A DNA stretch of 64,000 nucleotides from Thermanaeromonas sp. C210 (GCF_013167955.1 NZ_BLWF01000004.1:228577-292576); one strand, 5' to 3'; shown: positions 18,064-26,047, numbered from the stretch's first letter. Made by a program: numbers and translations. Notes: generated by a model not told the origin, from the sequence alone.

Positions 18064-19067
18064 TTCTCCACCTTCTTTCTAGAGTTAAGGCCGGGCAGGT
18101 GGCCGAGGTTCTCTACCAACTTTTCCTGAATGCAACGTACAGCCACTTTAATGGCGTTTTTGATGGCCCGTTCATCGGAACTACCGTGACAAATGATGCT
18201 TATCCCCTGCACCCCTAAAAGAGGAGCGCCACCGTACTCGGCATAATCCACCTCTTGTTTGAGGCGGCGCAGAGCGGGCAGCATGAGGGCCGCTCCTAGG
18301 CGGGCCCTAAAATTGCGCCTTACCTCTTCCTGGATTTTGGCGAAAATGGACAGGGCCAGGCCCTCGCCGAATTTCAGGAGGACGTTGCCGGTAAAACCGT
18401 CACAGACGTAGACGTCGGCTACTCCTCGGGGCAGATCCCTGCTCTCCACATTGCCTACGAAATTGAGGGAGGAATTCCTCAACAACTCATAAGTTTGGAG
18501 GACGAGCTCGTTGCCCTTACCGGCCTCCACACCCACATTGATAAGGCCCACTCGCGGAGAGGGAACTCCCAGGATCTTATGGGCATACAAGCTCCCCATC
18601 TGGGCGAACTCATAAAGGTGGTCAGGCCGGCAGTCTACATTGGCCCCGGCATCCAGGAGGAGTTTGGGGCCTTCCAGGGTGGGTAGAAAAGTGGCAATGG
18701 CCGGCCGCTGGATGTTGCCGCTGCGGCCCAAGATGAGAAGGGCGGCGGCCATCTGAGCTCCCGTGCTGCCCGCCGACACCACGGCCTGGGCCCGGCCTTC
18801 CCTCACCAGACGCGTGGCCAGGACGATGGAAGCTTCCTTCTTCCGGCGCACGGCCAAGGCGGGCTGCTCGTCCATGGTAATAACCTGGTCCGTATGTACG
18901 ATTTCCACTTTCCCTCCGGGAGGACCGTGCTCCAGCTCCTTCTCGATGGCCCGGGAATCACCTACCAGAATAACCTCCGCCCAACCTTCCCGAGCAGCGG
19001 CCACCGCACCGCGGACAACGGCTCCCGGCGCATGGTCCCCGCCCATGGCGTCTACGGCGATCTTCAA
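18030..19067 (-). CDS. plsX: Phosphate acyltransferase PlsX
   Basis: Makes acyl-phosphate from acyl-ACP, linking fatty-acid and phospholipid synthesis (used by PlsY). KIAVDAMGGDHAPGAVVRGA at the start, SAGSTGAQMAAALLILGR, the ANVDCRPDHLYEFAQMG block and CDGFTGNVLLKFGEGLA. 345 aa; TTG start overlaps the fapR stop by 4 bp. Confidence 0.97.
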   Translation of the reverse strand: MKIAVDAMGGDHAPGAVVRGAVAAAREGWAEVILVGDSRAIEKELEHGPPGGKVEIVHTDQVITMDEQPALAVRRKKEASIVLATRLVREGRAQAVVSAGSTGAQMAAALLILGRSGNIQRPAIATFLPTLEGPKLLLDAGANVDCRPDHLYEFAQMGSLYAHKILGVPSPRVGLINVGVEAGKGNELVLQTYELLRNSSLNFVGNVESRDLPRGVADVYVCDGFTGNVLLKFGEGLALSIFAKIQEEVRRNFRARLGAALMLPALRRLKQEVDYAEYGGAPLLGVQGISIICHGSSDERAIKNAIKVAVRCIQEKLVENLGHLPGLNSRKKVENCQLKADMPVS

Positions 19068-19657
19068 GGGTTGCCTCCTCCCTGCTTTTGGTCGTCGACA
19101 TCAGGAGCTATAATGACGAATTGGCCTTTAAAAACGATCTCCGTACCTACACGGGAATGGACCGAAACCAAATAAGTACAACCCCGCTGGACCTTCACCA
19201 TGGCCCTGGCGATAACCTTTTCGCCTTCATAAACCGGGCGGCGGTAGCGCACCCGGGCGCTGCTGGTCAGCACCATTTCCCTACCAACGGTGGCCAGGGC
19301 CAGGGAGTTGGCCTGGGCAAAGAGGTAATATCCCCGGCAGGCACCACCGGGCCTTAACAACATTTCCGGACGGACCTCCAGAAAAGAAATGCCAAGCTTT
19401 CCCGGCTGCAATTCTACCAGCTCACCCACCAGCTCTTCCGCCGTAACCCCCCGCATGTGGGCGCGGGCCTCCTGGGCGAGCATCATAATCCGCTCCCGGA
19501 CCTCCGGAATCCCCAGGGCCAGTCTATCCAGGCGAATGGTGGGAATGCTAACTTTAAACCGTGCCGCCAATTCCTCGTCGGTGGCGAAGGGCTGCTCTTT
19601 AAGGTAGCGCAAGAGAGCCTTTTGGCGCTCCTCTTTTCTGCTATGATTCCGGGCCAC
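19064..19657 (-). CDS. fapR: Fatty-acid biosynthesis repressor FapR
   Basis: DeoR-type helix-turn-helix (FATDEELAARFKVSIPTIRLDRLAL, of which residues about 25-50) fused to a hot-dog fold domain that binds malonyl-CoA (GHYLFAQANSLA-type segment here YYLFAQANSLALATVG). It is expected to repress this operon when malonyl-CoA is low. GTG at 19657 follows GGGGTG by 6 bp; a GTG three codons earlier overlaps that site. First gene of the fap/fab operon, so autoregulation is likely. Confidence 0.94.
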   Translation of the reverse strand: MARNHSRKEERQKALLRYLKEQPFATDEELAARFKVSIPTIRLDRLALGIPEVRERIMMLAQEARAHMRGVTAEELVGELVELQPGKLGISFLEVRPEMLLRPGGACRGYYLFAQANSLALATVGREMVLTSSARVRYRRPVYEGEKVIARAMVKVQRGCTYLVSVHSRVGTEIVFKGQFVIIAPDVDDQKQGGGNP

Positions 19658-19712
19658 CGGAAACACCCCAAGGTTATTTTGGTACCACGTATTATTACCA
19701 GACTATAGTATT

Positions 19713-19741
19713 AGTATAAGCATCTTGGCATTCTTATGCAA
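19713..19741 (-). promoter_or_regulatory. Sigma-A promoter of the fapR-plsX-fab operon
   Basis: TTGCAT (19736-19741), 17-bp spacer, TATACT (19713-19718) on the minus strand. The -10 lies in an AT-rich direct repeat (ATACTA twice), where a FapR site would be expected; I could not recognise a clean palindromic FapR operator. Confidence 0.65.
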
Positions 19742-19771
19742 CCAAAAAATAAACCGGCTCCGGGCCGGTTT
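19742..19771 (-). terminator. Rho-independent terminator of the superoxide-reductase/rubrerythrin operon
   Basis: Stem AAACCGGC/GCCGGTTT (19751-19758 with 19764-19771), 5-nt loop, followed on the minus strand by ATTTTTTGG. It insulates the fapR promoter, which begins right after it. Confidence 0.85.
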
Positions 19772-19874
19772 TGCTCCTTTCCAAGCTTACCCAGTATGCG
19801 CTTAACGAGACAGTCAACGTATCTCCCTATCTCTACTCCCCCAATGTATTGGGCCGGATTTCGGATGATCCCTT

Positions 19875-20348
19875 TTAGGGCTGTACCTCCTCCAGGGCGC
19901 TATGCAGCTCGCACAGGTGGCGCCTTTCCTGGCGTAACAACTCGTCAATCAGGGAAGTTTCGGTCAAGGACACGAGATTCTTTAAGCCGCTGAAAAAGAG
20001 TAGGGCTTCCTTTTCCAATTGGATGGCAAAATTCAGGGCTTCTTTATCACTGCCAATCTGCCCCGCCAGAGCCTCGGGTTGTATATCCTTAGGAAAAATA
20101 TTACTATCCACCAGAGCCTGCATGTAGGCCTCATACTCTCCCGGGTAGGACTCCGGCGGATCGTAAGGAGCTGCCGTGGAGGCCAGCTCATCAAAATCCC
20201 GTATATGCCGGGCTTCCTCTAAGGCCAAACGCTCGAAAAGCCTGCGGACCTTGTCGTCCCGGGCGCCGTCGGCCATGGCCTGATAAAAGGCCCGCCCCTT
20301 TTCCTCCATAGCCCGGGCAAAGGCAAATACTTCACTGGCGCGGAACAT
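19875..20348 (-). CDS. Rubrerythrin-like ferritin-fold diiron protein
   Basis: 157-aa four-helix bundle with two ExxH pairs: FARAMEEKGRAFY and LALEEARHIRDFDEL in the first half, FAIQLEKEALLFF and LLRQERRHLCELHSAL in the second. It lacks a C-terminal rubredoxin domain, which is instead encoded by the two small genes upstream. Probably an NADH-linked peroxidase or iron-handling protein in anaerobes. Last gene of the dfx operon. Confidence 0.85.
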   Translation of the reverse strand: MFRASEVFAFARAMEEKGRAFYQAMADGARDDKVRRLFERLALEEARHIRDFDELASTAAPYDPPESYPGEYEAYMQALVDSNIFPKDIQPEALAGQIGSDKEALNFAIQLEKEALLFFSGLKNLVSLTETSLIDELLRQERRHLCELHSALEEVQP

Positions 20349-20396
20349 AAGCCACCTCTTTTGCGGTATGATATTGGTCCCCTTACCCAGCCAGGA

Positions 20397-20537
20397 CTAC
20401 GAGGCTCCACCCCCGCACTCGGGTATATAGCAGTTGGCATCCACGAAACTGCAGGCCGACCGACAGGAAGGACATTTTTCCGGAGGGACTTCGCCTTCAA
20501 AGGCATAGCCGCACACAGAACACCGCCACTTGTTCAT
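20397..20537 (-). CDS. Rubredoxin-like mini-protein, 46 aa
   Basis: Starts MNKWRCSVCGYAFEGEVPPE and carries a CxxC (CSVC), a second CPSC pair and three further Cys near the C-terminus, resembling the rubredoxin-like domain that ends canonical rubrerythrins. GGGAGG lies about 11 bp before the ATG. It sits between rubredoxin and the rubrerythrin-like gene; the pair may reconstitute a two-chain rubrerythrin. Too short for automatic gene finders that use a 60-residue cutoff. Confidence 0.8.
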   Translation of the reverse strand: MNKWRCSVCGYAFEGEVPPEKCPSCRSACSFVDANCYIPECGGGAS

Positions 20538-20554
20538 AATTTATGTACCTCCCT

Positions 20555-20716
20555 TTAGGCTTCGGGCTCAAACATTTCTTTGTCGGCACTGCAGAGGGGA
20601 CAGACCCACTCTTCCGGTAAGTCGCTGAAGGGTGTTCCCGCAGGGATGCCGTTTTCCGGGTCTCCTTGACTGGGATTGTAGACGTACCCGCATACCGTGC
20701 AGATATATTTTTCCAT
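20555..20716 (-). CDS. Rubredoxin
   Basis: 53-aa one-iron electron carrier: [18 protein letters not shown] and [13 protein letters not shown] give the two CxxCG-type loops of Fe(Cys)4. In this operon it is the expected electron donor to superoxide reductase and rubrerythrin. Confidence 0.95.
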   Translation of the reverse strand: MEKYICTVCGYVYNPSQGDPENGIPAGTPFSDLPEEWVCPLCSADKEMFEPEA

Positions 20717-20753
20717 GCTCTTACTCCTTCCTGAAGCGATTATCGATATTTAC

Positions 20754-21134
20754 TTAATCCCCCTTCCAGAGACCGTGCAGGTTGCAATAGGCTCGGGCCG
20801 TGGCGTCCCCGGTAGCTCCATAAAAAACTGCCTCGGGAGGATCGCCGGGCGCCAGTTGCTGCCGCCATACCCGGCCACCGGCCCTGAGCTCGATCCACTC
20901 TATGTAATGCTTGTCCTCCATCGGATGGGGGACACTGCCCACGGTAACTTTGAGACCGCCGTCAACCCAGGTAACCACGGGGACATGCTTTTCCTTGCTG
21001 GCATCTACGGTGTTCTCGCCCATTAACTCCATGGGCTTACCGCAGCAGACCAGAGTCCCGACACCGGTATGCAGGACCTCGACCATATTGCCGCAAACGC
21101 TGCACCTGTAAACCTGGCCTATTGCCGTCATCAT
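20754..21134 (-). CDS. dfx: Desulfoferrodoxin / superoxide reductase
   Basis: 126-aa two-domain SOR. N-terminal desulforedoxin-like centre I ([12 protein letters not shown] and LVCCGKPM supply four Cys) and C-terminal centre II with [18 protein letters not shown] and [11 protein letters not shown] (four His plus Cys). Reduces superoxide to peroxide without releasing oxygen. First gene of the minus-strand operon dfx-rubredoxin-miniprotein-rubrerythrin; SD AAGGAG 5 bp before ATG. Confidence 0.95.
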   Translation of the reverse strand: MMTAIGQVYRCSVCGNMVEVLHTGVGTLVCCGKPMELMGENTVDASKEKHVPVVTWVDGGLKVTVGSVPHPMEDKHYIEWIELRAGGRVWRQQLAPGDPPEAVFYGATGDATARAYCNLHGLWKGD

Positions 21135-21697
21135 TAACGCTCCTTCAGTAAAGATTATTATTGGCAGTAATTATTCGTCGTGGCCGACCTATTTCCTGCC
21201 GGCCGAAAAAATTTTTACGGCCAGTGGAGATATTCCCCAGCACCTCTAACTTGTCCCCTGCGCCCTGTTTTTACGTGGATTATCTTAGGTCGTAACCTGA
21301 GCTACTTGAGCAGACCGGGAGAGCAAACCGGTCTAAATTACGCAACAGGGCCCGGGCTAAAGAAAGCCCGGGCCTGGCCCTAAGAATCATCGGTCAGACG
21401 AAACGAAGCCCCGGATACACCGCGTGTCGTGGACCCGAAGGGCATTGACGCGAGGGGGGAGTTAACCCACCCCGGTTTAGAGGTGGAAACCGCCTTGACT
21501 CCCTAACTTTGGTTAAGGTAAAATTGGGTCGCAATATCCGCAATCTCATAGAAGTATACACTAACCTTTCAGGTCTTCAGGGCCCGCGCTCGAAAGTAAC
21601 CGGCCGTCGAATTTTACAACCTCGACGATCTTCGCCCGGAAGATCGGCGCCGGGTGAAATTACAAAATATCATAACTTCTAAAGGAGACTTGAAGCC
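21135..21697. other. 560-bp divergent intergenic region with several stem-loops
   Basis: Separates the dfx and fprA operons and has no credible coding frame. On the plus strand I see a closing stem GCCCTGTT/AACAGGGC (21262-21269 with 21344-21351) enclosing AGACCGG/CCGGTCT (21312-21318 with 21328-21334) and a CTTAGGT/ACCTGAG hairpin; a competing 10-bp hairpin at 21349-21374; a GGGAGTTAA/TTGACTCCC stem around 21438-21503; and CGATCTTC/GAAGATCG at 21626-21646. No known riboswitch motif was recognised. Confidence 0.6.
21495..21524 (+). promoter_or_regulatory. Putative promoter of fprA-hrb
   Basis: TTGACT (21495-21500), 18-bp spacer, TAAAAT (21519-21524). It would give a leader of about 165 nt before fprA containing the 8-bp CGATCTTC/GAAGATCG hairpin (21626-21646). 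Confidence 0.5.
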
Positions 21698-22897
21698 ATG
21701 AACCATCCCCTTGCCATCGCGGAAGGTATTTACTGGGTGGGCGCTATCGATTGGAATATCCGCCATTTCCACGGTCCGGCTTTTTCCACCCACCGGGGCA
21801 CTACATATAATGCCTATTATATCGTCGATGAAAAAACTGCCCTGGTGGACACGGTCTACGAGCCCTTCCAGGAGGAATTAATTGCCAAACTGAAAAAGAT
21901 CCAGGACCCCGTCAAAATAGAGTACCTTGTGGTCAATCATACGGAAAACGATCACGCCGGTGCTTTTCCGGCCATCATGAACCTGTGCCCCACAGCCCAT
22001 GTCCTTTGTACCCAACGCGGGTATGAAAGCCTTAAGGACCGCTATCCCCACCTTGACTTCCAGTATACCATCGTCAAAACCGGAACGAGGATCACCCTGG
22101 GCAAACGCTCCCTGCTGTTCATTGAAGCGCCCATGCTCCACTGGCCCGACAGCATGTTTACCTACGTCCCCGAAGAATCCCTTCTCATGCCCAACGACGC
22201 CTTCGGCCAGCATATCGCCAGCAGTGCCCGCTTTGACGACCAGGTTGATTTGGGAATAGTTATGGACGAAGCGGCCAAATATTACGCCAACATTCTGATG
22301 CCTTTTAGTAGTTTGATTACCAAAAAGCTGGAAGAAATCCAAAAAATGAACCTGGAGATTAAAACTATCGCTCCCAGCCACGGCATTATCTGGCGCCGGG
22401 ATCCTGGGCGCATTCTTAACGCCTATGCCCGGTGGGCCGAGGGCCAAGGTGCGGCCAAGGCCGTCATCGCTTACGATACCATGTGGTTGAGTACCGAAAG
22501 GATGGCCTATGCCCTCCTTGACGGCCTGGTTTCTGGGGGATGCGACGCCCGGCTCTTCAAACTCTCCTTATCAGACCGCAACGATATTATTAAAGAGCTT
22601 CTAGATGCCCGGGCCCTTCTGGTGGGCTCGCCGACCATCAACAACGACATCCTACCCGTGGTCTCGCCCCTCCTAGACGATCTGGTGGGTTTGAGGCCGA
22701 AAAATAAAATCGGACTGGCCTTTGGGGCTTACGGCTGGGGTGGTGGTGCCCAGAAGATTTTAGAGGAGCGCCTGAAGGCCGCCAAAATCGAGCTTTTTGT
22801 CGAGCCGGGGCCCACGGTCAAGTGGGTACCAAAACCCGAGGACCTGCAGCTCTGCTACCAACTTGGGCGAGAACTAGCGGCCAGGATTAAAGATTAA
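21698..22897 (+). CDS. fprA: A-type flavodiiron protein FprA (NO / O2 reductase)
   Basis: 399-aa two-domain enzyme: N-terminal beta-lactamase-fold diiron domain with [12 protein letters not shown] (His81, Glu83, Asp85), further ligands in [18 protein letters not shown] and APSHGIIW; C-terminal flavodoxin domain (AYDTMWLST for FMN phosphate, [19 protein letters not shown]). Closely resembles M. thermoacetica FprA, shown to reduce nitric oxide and oxygen using Hrb as donor. SD AAAGGAG upstream; hrb follows 16 bp downstream. Cytoplasmic detoxification role is established knowledge for the family. Confidence 0.96.
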   Translation: MNHPLAIAEGIYWVGAIDWNIRHFHGPAFSTHRGTTYNAYYIVDEKTALVDTVYEPFQEELIAKLKKIQDPVKIEYLVVNHTENDHAGAFPAIMNLCPTAHVLCTQRGYESLKDRYPHLDFQYTIVKTGTRITLGKRSLLFIEAPMLHWPDSMFTYVPEESLLMPNDAFGQHIASSARFDDQVDLGIVMDEAAKYYANILMPFSSLITKKLEEIQKMNLEIKTIAPSHGIIWRRDPGRILNAYARWAEGQGAAKAVIAYDTMWLSTERMAYALLDGLVSGGCDARLFKLSLSDRNDIIKELLDARALLVGSPTINNDILPVVSPLLDDLVGLRPKNKIGLAFGAYGWGGGAQKILEERLKAAKIELFVEPGPTVKWVPKPEDLQLCYQLGRELAARIKD

Positions 22898-22913
22898 CCG
22901 GGGAGGGATCATT

Positions 22914-23603
22914 TTGGATACCAAGGCTCTTCACACCATCTCTTACGGACTGTATATCGTGACGGCCAAGAAGGGGGAACGCTTTAACGGCCAGGTCGCC
23001 AATACCGTGTTCCAGATTTCCTCTACACCGCCGACGGTTGCCGTCAGCATCAACAAGCAAAACCTTACCCACGAGTTTATCACCGCCGGGAAGATTTTTG
23101 CCGTCTCCGTGCTGGCTAAAGAAGCCCCCCTCTCCCTCATCGGCCGGTTCGGCTTTAAATCCGGCCGCGAGGTAGATAAATTGGCCGGGTTAAATTACAA
23201 GCTGACCGGGAAAGGATTGCCGTACATACCGGAGGAAACCCTGGCCTACCTGGAAGCCGAAGTTGTCCAGACGGTGGACGCCGGGACCCACAGCATATTT
23301 ATCGGTTCCCTGACGGATGCGGCGGTCCTGCGCAGGGGTGAGCCCATGACCTACGCTTACTACCACCAGATCAAACGCGGCACGACACCGAAAACGGCGC
23401 CCACCTTTGTGGCCTCCCACGTAGAACCCCTTTCGGGCGCCGGTACGCCAAGGTATCGGTGCACCATCTGCAATTATATCTATGACCCGGCCCAGGGCGA
23501 TCCGGAGCGCGGTATTGCCCCGGGTACGCCCTATGAAGACCTGCCGGGCAACTGGGTCTGCCCCATATGCGGCGCCGGGAAGGAAGCCTTTGAGAAAGTC
23601 TAG
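22914..23603 (+). CDS. hrb: High-molecular-weight rubredoxin Hrb (flavin reductase-rubredoxin fusion)
   Basis: 229-aa NADH:FprA electron-transfer protein. Residues about 1-160 are a flavin-reductase domain ([44 protein letters not shown]); the C-terminal 52 residues are rubredoxin ([12 protein letters not shown] and [13 protein letters not shown]). TTG start with GGGAGGG upstream. Pairing with fprA matches the Moorella NO reductase system. Confidence 0.95.
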   Translation: MDTKALHTISYGLYIVTAKKGERFNGQVANTVFQISSTPPTVAVSINKQNLTHEFITAGKIFAVSVLAKEAPLSLIGRFGFKSGREVDKLAGLNYKLTGKGLPYIPEETLAYLEAEVVQTVDAGTHSIFIGSLTDAAVLRRGEPMTYAYYHQIKRGTTPKTAPTFVASHVEPLSGAGTPRYRCTICNYIYDPAQGDPERGIAPGTPYEDLPGNWVCPICGAGKEAFEKV

Positions 23604-23755
23604 CGTCAGCCGCCTTCCGGATGCCCAGGCTTCATGCCGTAGTACCGGGCCTTCTCTGGCGGAAACTCCCGAAATGCCGCCTGCGGACCTGCCGGGAGCA
23701 GGAATGCCGGCCCTCCTTCGAAAGGAGGAAAGTCCCCGGGGTAACAAGTTCCCTT

Positions 23756-23799
23756 ATAAAAAGCCGGCCCCCTATCCCTCCTAGGGATAAGGGGTCGGC
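23756..23799 (-). terminator. Strong bidirectional terminator between hrb and rpmF
   Basis: 17-bp stem with one mismatch (23763-23779 with 23783-23799), 3-nt loop. The minus strand continues CTTTTTATAA, so it terminates DUF177-rpmF; it may also end fprA-hrb on the plus strand. Confidence 0.88.
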
Positions 23800-23824
23800 C
23801 GCGCTTCTTTATGTTACTTTCCTT

Positions 23825-24010
23825 CTACTCTTCGGCTACCTTCAGCACTTCCCGTCCTTTATAGTAGCCGCATTTGGGACAAGCCCGGTGTACCTGCTTA
23901 AGCTCATGGCACTGGGGGCATTCCACCAGAGTAGGGGGCACCATTTTAGCCCACGCCGAGCGCCGCTTATTCTTCCGAGCCCTGGAAACCCTTCTTTTCG
24001 GTACGCCCAA
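23825..24010 (-). CDS. rpmF: 50S ribosomal protein L32, zinc-binding form
   Basis: 61-aa protein: GVPKRRVSRARKNKRRS at the start, then two CxxC pairs (CPQC and CPKC) for zinc and YYKGREVL at the end. TTG start with GGGAGG upstream. Co-transcribed with DUF177, the standard yceD-rpmF pair; usually plsX/fab genes follow directly, but here a redox block intervenes. Confidence 0.97.
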   Translation of the reverse strand: MGVPKRRVSRARKNKRRSAWAKMVPPTLVECPQCHELKQVHRACPKCGYYKGREVLKVAEE

Positions 24011-24013
24011 CTT

Positions 24014-24550
24014 CTAAACCTCCCTTCTCTCCGGCGACAGCAGCTCCGCGAGAACCGCCATCCGCGGGTCGATCTCCTCTACCCGACAATTGCAGTCCCG
24101 CTCATTCAAGTTCTGACCGCAAACAGGGCACAAGCCCAGACATTCCTCCCGGCAAAGCCATTTCATGGGAAGAGCGAGGATGAAGGCTTCGCGTACTGCT
24201 GGAGCAATATCGATACTGTCCCCTTCATAGACTCGCACCTCATCCCTCGCCTCGTCATCCTCGGGGAGGGACGCAAACACATTTGGAGTGCAGTACTCCT
24301 CTTCCACCGAAACCTCTAAAGGCCACGTGTAGGGTTCCAGACAGCGGCAACATCTTAACCGCACGGTGGTGTAAGCCTTTCCTTGAAGATAAAGGAATTT
24401 GCCCGTATTGGTAATTTCCCCCACCACCCGTACCGGCTCGGTCAAGGGGATACTCTCCCCACCCGCATCCAATTGGGGCCACGTCTCCCGCCGGTCGAAT
24501 TCCACCCGGTTGCCCCGCTTGACCTTCAGTTCGCCCACTTCCACTAGCAC
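24014..24550 (-). CDS. DUF177 / YceD family protein
   Basis: 178-aa protein with the YceD core VRVVGEITNTGKFLYLQG, a Cys pair CCRCLEPY, and a C-terminal Cys cluster CREECLGLCPVCGQNLN ending in DCNC. The family is linked to rpmF everywhere and is implicated in 23S rRNA accumulation in plants and bacteria. GTG start about 11 nt from the predicted transcription start. Confidence 0.9.
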   Translation of the reverse strand: MLVEVGELKVKRGNRVEFDRRETWPQLDAGGESIPLTEPVRVVGEITNTGKFLYLQGKAYTTVRLRCCRCLEPYTWPLEVSVEEEYCTPNVFASLPEDDEARDEVRVYEGDSIDIAPAVREAFILALPMKWLCREECLGLCPVCGQNLNERDCNCRVEEIDPRMAVLAELLSPERREV

Positions 24551-24567
24551 CCATCTTCACCCCGCTC

Positions 24568-24597
24568 ATTATAGCGAAAGGGATTTTTACCTGTCAA
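24568..24597 (-). promoter_or_regulatory. Consensus sigma-A promoter of DUF177-rpmF
   Basis: TTGACA (24592-24597), 18-bp spacer, TATAAT (24568-24573), minus strand. Before insertion of the neighbouring repeat element, the ackA stop codon would have overlapped the -35 box (CGT TGA CAG). Confidence 0.82.
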
Positions 24598-24609
24598 CGG
24601 GCCTTTTGG

Positions 24610-24848
24610 CTGAGTTATCCCCACTTTCTGGGGAAGAGGCCTGCCTCGGCTTGAAAGCAAGCGACTAAACCCGAGCGGCTGCCAAACTTCACGAAGCCGA
24701 AAGCCGAGGCCGGCTCCTGAGGCATGGAAGCCGAATAAGCCAGGAACCCCGCCTCCAGCTCTGAGGCTGAGTGGTAGTTTGGCCCGCGAGGGTTTCTGGA
24801 GCGAGCGAAAGCCAGACAGGCCCAGGCTCAACAGTGGGGATACCTCAG
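24610..24848 (+). mobile_element. Non-coding MITE-like element, copy A
   Basis: 239 bp bounded by imperfect inverted repeats CTGAGTTATCCCCAC and GTGGGGATACCTCAG (14 of 15 pairs), and flanked by a perfect 9-bp direct repeat GCCTTTTGG (24601-24609 and 24849-24857). No transposase is encoded. Interior is strongly similar to copy B (reverse orientation) and partly to copy C. The right end replaced the last codon and stop of ackA. Any reading frames inside are products of the repeat, not conserved proteins. Confidence 0.88.
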
Positions 24849-26047
24849 GCCTTTTGGCCCTGTATGAGGGCTTGGGTGTCCCGGGCGATCATCAACTCTT
24901 CGTTAGTGGGTATCACAAAAGTCCGCACCCTGGCACCGGCAGCCGTGATCTCCCGTTCTTCTCCCCGCACGTCGTTCTTTCCGGGATCGATGCTCAGGCC
25001 CAAGTACTCAAAGCCCCGACAGATGGCCTCCCTGGCGCGGGGAGAGTTTTCGCCCAGGCCGGCGGTAAAGACCAGGATATCGAGGCCGCCCAGGACGGCC
25101 GTATAGGCTCCTATATACTTGCGCACCCCATGGACGAAAACGTTCCAGGCGAGGCGTGCCCTAGGATTCCCGTCGTCCATGGCTGCCTCAATATCCCGGA
25201 AGTCGCTGCTAACTCCCGAGATGCCCAGAACTCCAGAGCGCCTGTTCAGTACATCTTCCACCTCCTTGGGCCCATACCCTTCCTTCTCCATGAGGAATGT
25301 CACTACAGCCGGGTCGATGTCCCCGCACCGGGTGCCCATGGTCAATCCGGCAAGGGGAGTAAAGCCCATACTCGTATCATAAGATTGGCCGTCTTTTATG
25401 GCTGCAATACTGGAACCATTTCCCAGGTGGCAGGTAATGATCTTTAACTCCTTAAAGGGACGACCGGCCAGGGTAGCGGCCCTCAAGGCCACGTATTTAT
25501 GGGAAGTCCCGTGAAAGCCGTAGCGCCGGATCTGGTATTTTGCAGCTAATTCATAGGGGAGGCTGTAAGTATAGGCGTAATCGGGCATACTCTGGTGGAA
25601 GGCGGTATCAAAGCATGCCGCCTGGGGTACACCCGGCAGCAGAGTTTCACAGGCGGAGATTCCGCGCAGGGCCGGGCCGTTATGTAAAGGCGCCAGGGCC
25701 ACCAGCTCGGCAATACGGGCTTTGGTATCGGAATCCAACAAAACCGACCCGGGGAAAGCCCCTCCATGGGCCACCCGGTGGCCCACCCCTTGGATTTCTC
25801 CGAAATCCTTTATTACCCCGTATTCCGGATCCGTTAAGGCTTCCAGGCAGTGCCTAATGGCCTTTTCATGGTCAGGCGCTTCTACTTCCTTGACCAGCTT
25901 ATCCTTCCCTGCCGGCCGGTGGGTGAGAAGGGAGCCCTGGAGACCGATTCTCTCCAGCAGCCCCCTGGCCAGGGATTTCTCCTGGGCCATATCAAAGATC
26001 TGGTACTTTACCGAAGAGCTCCCGCAGTTAAGGACCAAAATTTTCAT
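24845..26047 (-). CDS. ackA: Acetate kinase
   Basis: Converts acetyl-phosphate to acetate with ATP formation, the energy-conserving end step in acetogens. LVLNCGSSSVKY at the N-terminus, GHRVAHGG, YGFHGTSHKYV, CHLGNGSSIAAIKDG, TMGTRCGDIDPA and FTAGLGENSP are all present. 400 aa. The last codon GCC is followed by a TGA supplied by the inserted repeat; the ancestral end reads ...GQKAR and stop. Confidence 0.98.
   Translation of the reverse strand: MKILVLNCGSSSVKYQIFDMAQEKSLARGLLERIGLQGSLLTHRPAGKDKLVKEVEAPDHEKAIRHCLEALTDPEYGVIKDFGEIQGVGHRVAHGGAFPGSVLLDSDTKARIAELVALAPLHNGPALRGISACETLLPGVPQAACFDTAFHQSMPDYAYTYSLPYELAAKYQIRRYGFHGTSHKYVALRAATLAGRPFKELKIITCHLGNGSSIAAIKDGQSYDTSMGFTPLAGLTMGTRCGDIDPAVVTFLMEKEGYGPKEVEDVLNRRSGVLGISGVSSDFRDIEAAMDDGNPRARLAWNVFVHGVRKYIGAYTAVLGGLDILVFTAGLGENSPRAREAICRGFEYLGLSIDPGKNDVRGEEREITAAGARVRTFVIPTNEELMIARDTQALIQGQKA

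Noticed and set aside
19701..19720. FapR operator overlapping the fapR promoter
   Set aside because: The AT-rich ATACTA repeat is direct rather than palindromic, so no confident operator can be called by eye, although autoregulation is expected.
21262..21374. 6S RNA, SAM or TPP riboswitch in the dfx-fprA gap
   Set aside because: None of the conserved core motifs of these families could be found; left as an untyped structured region.
23725..23740. GAGGAAAGTCC-like stretch resembling the RNase P RNA core
   Set aside because: The partner ACAGAAA motif and the length of RNase P RNA are missing; the match lies in a short gap between hrb and its terminator and is probably chance.
24767..25106. 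Open frames through repeat copy A (and the similar ones through cop­ies B and C) encoding a PARVSG-A-ESQ peptide
   Set aside because: The shared peptide simply reflects the repeated DNA; frames have no ribosome site, differ in length and run antisense into ackA or rpmB-flanking DNA.
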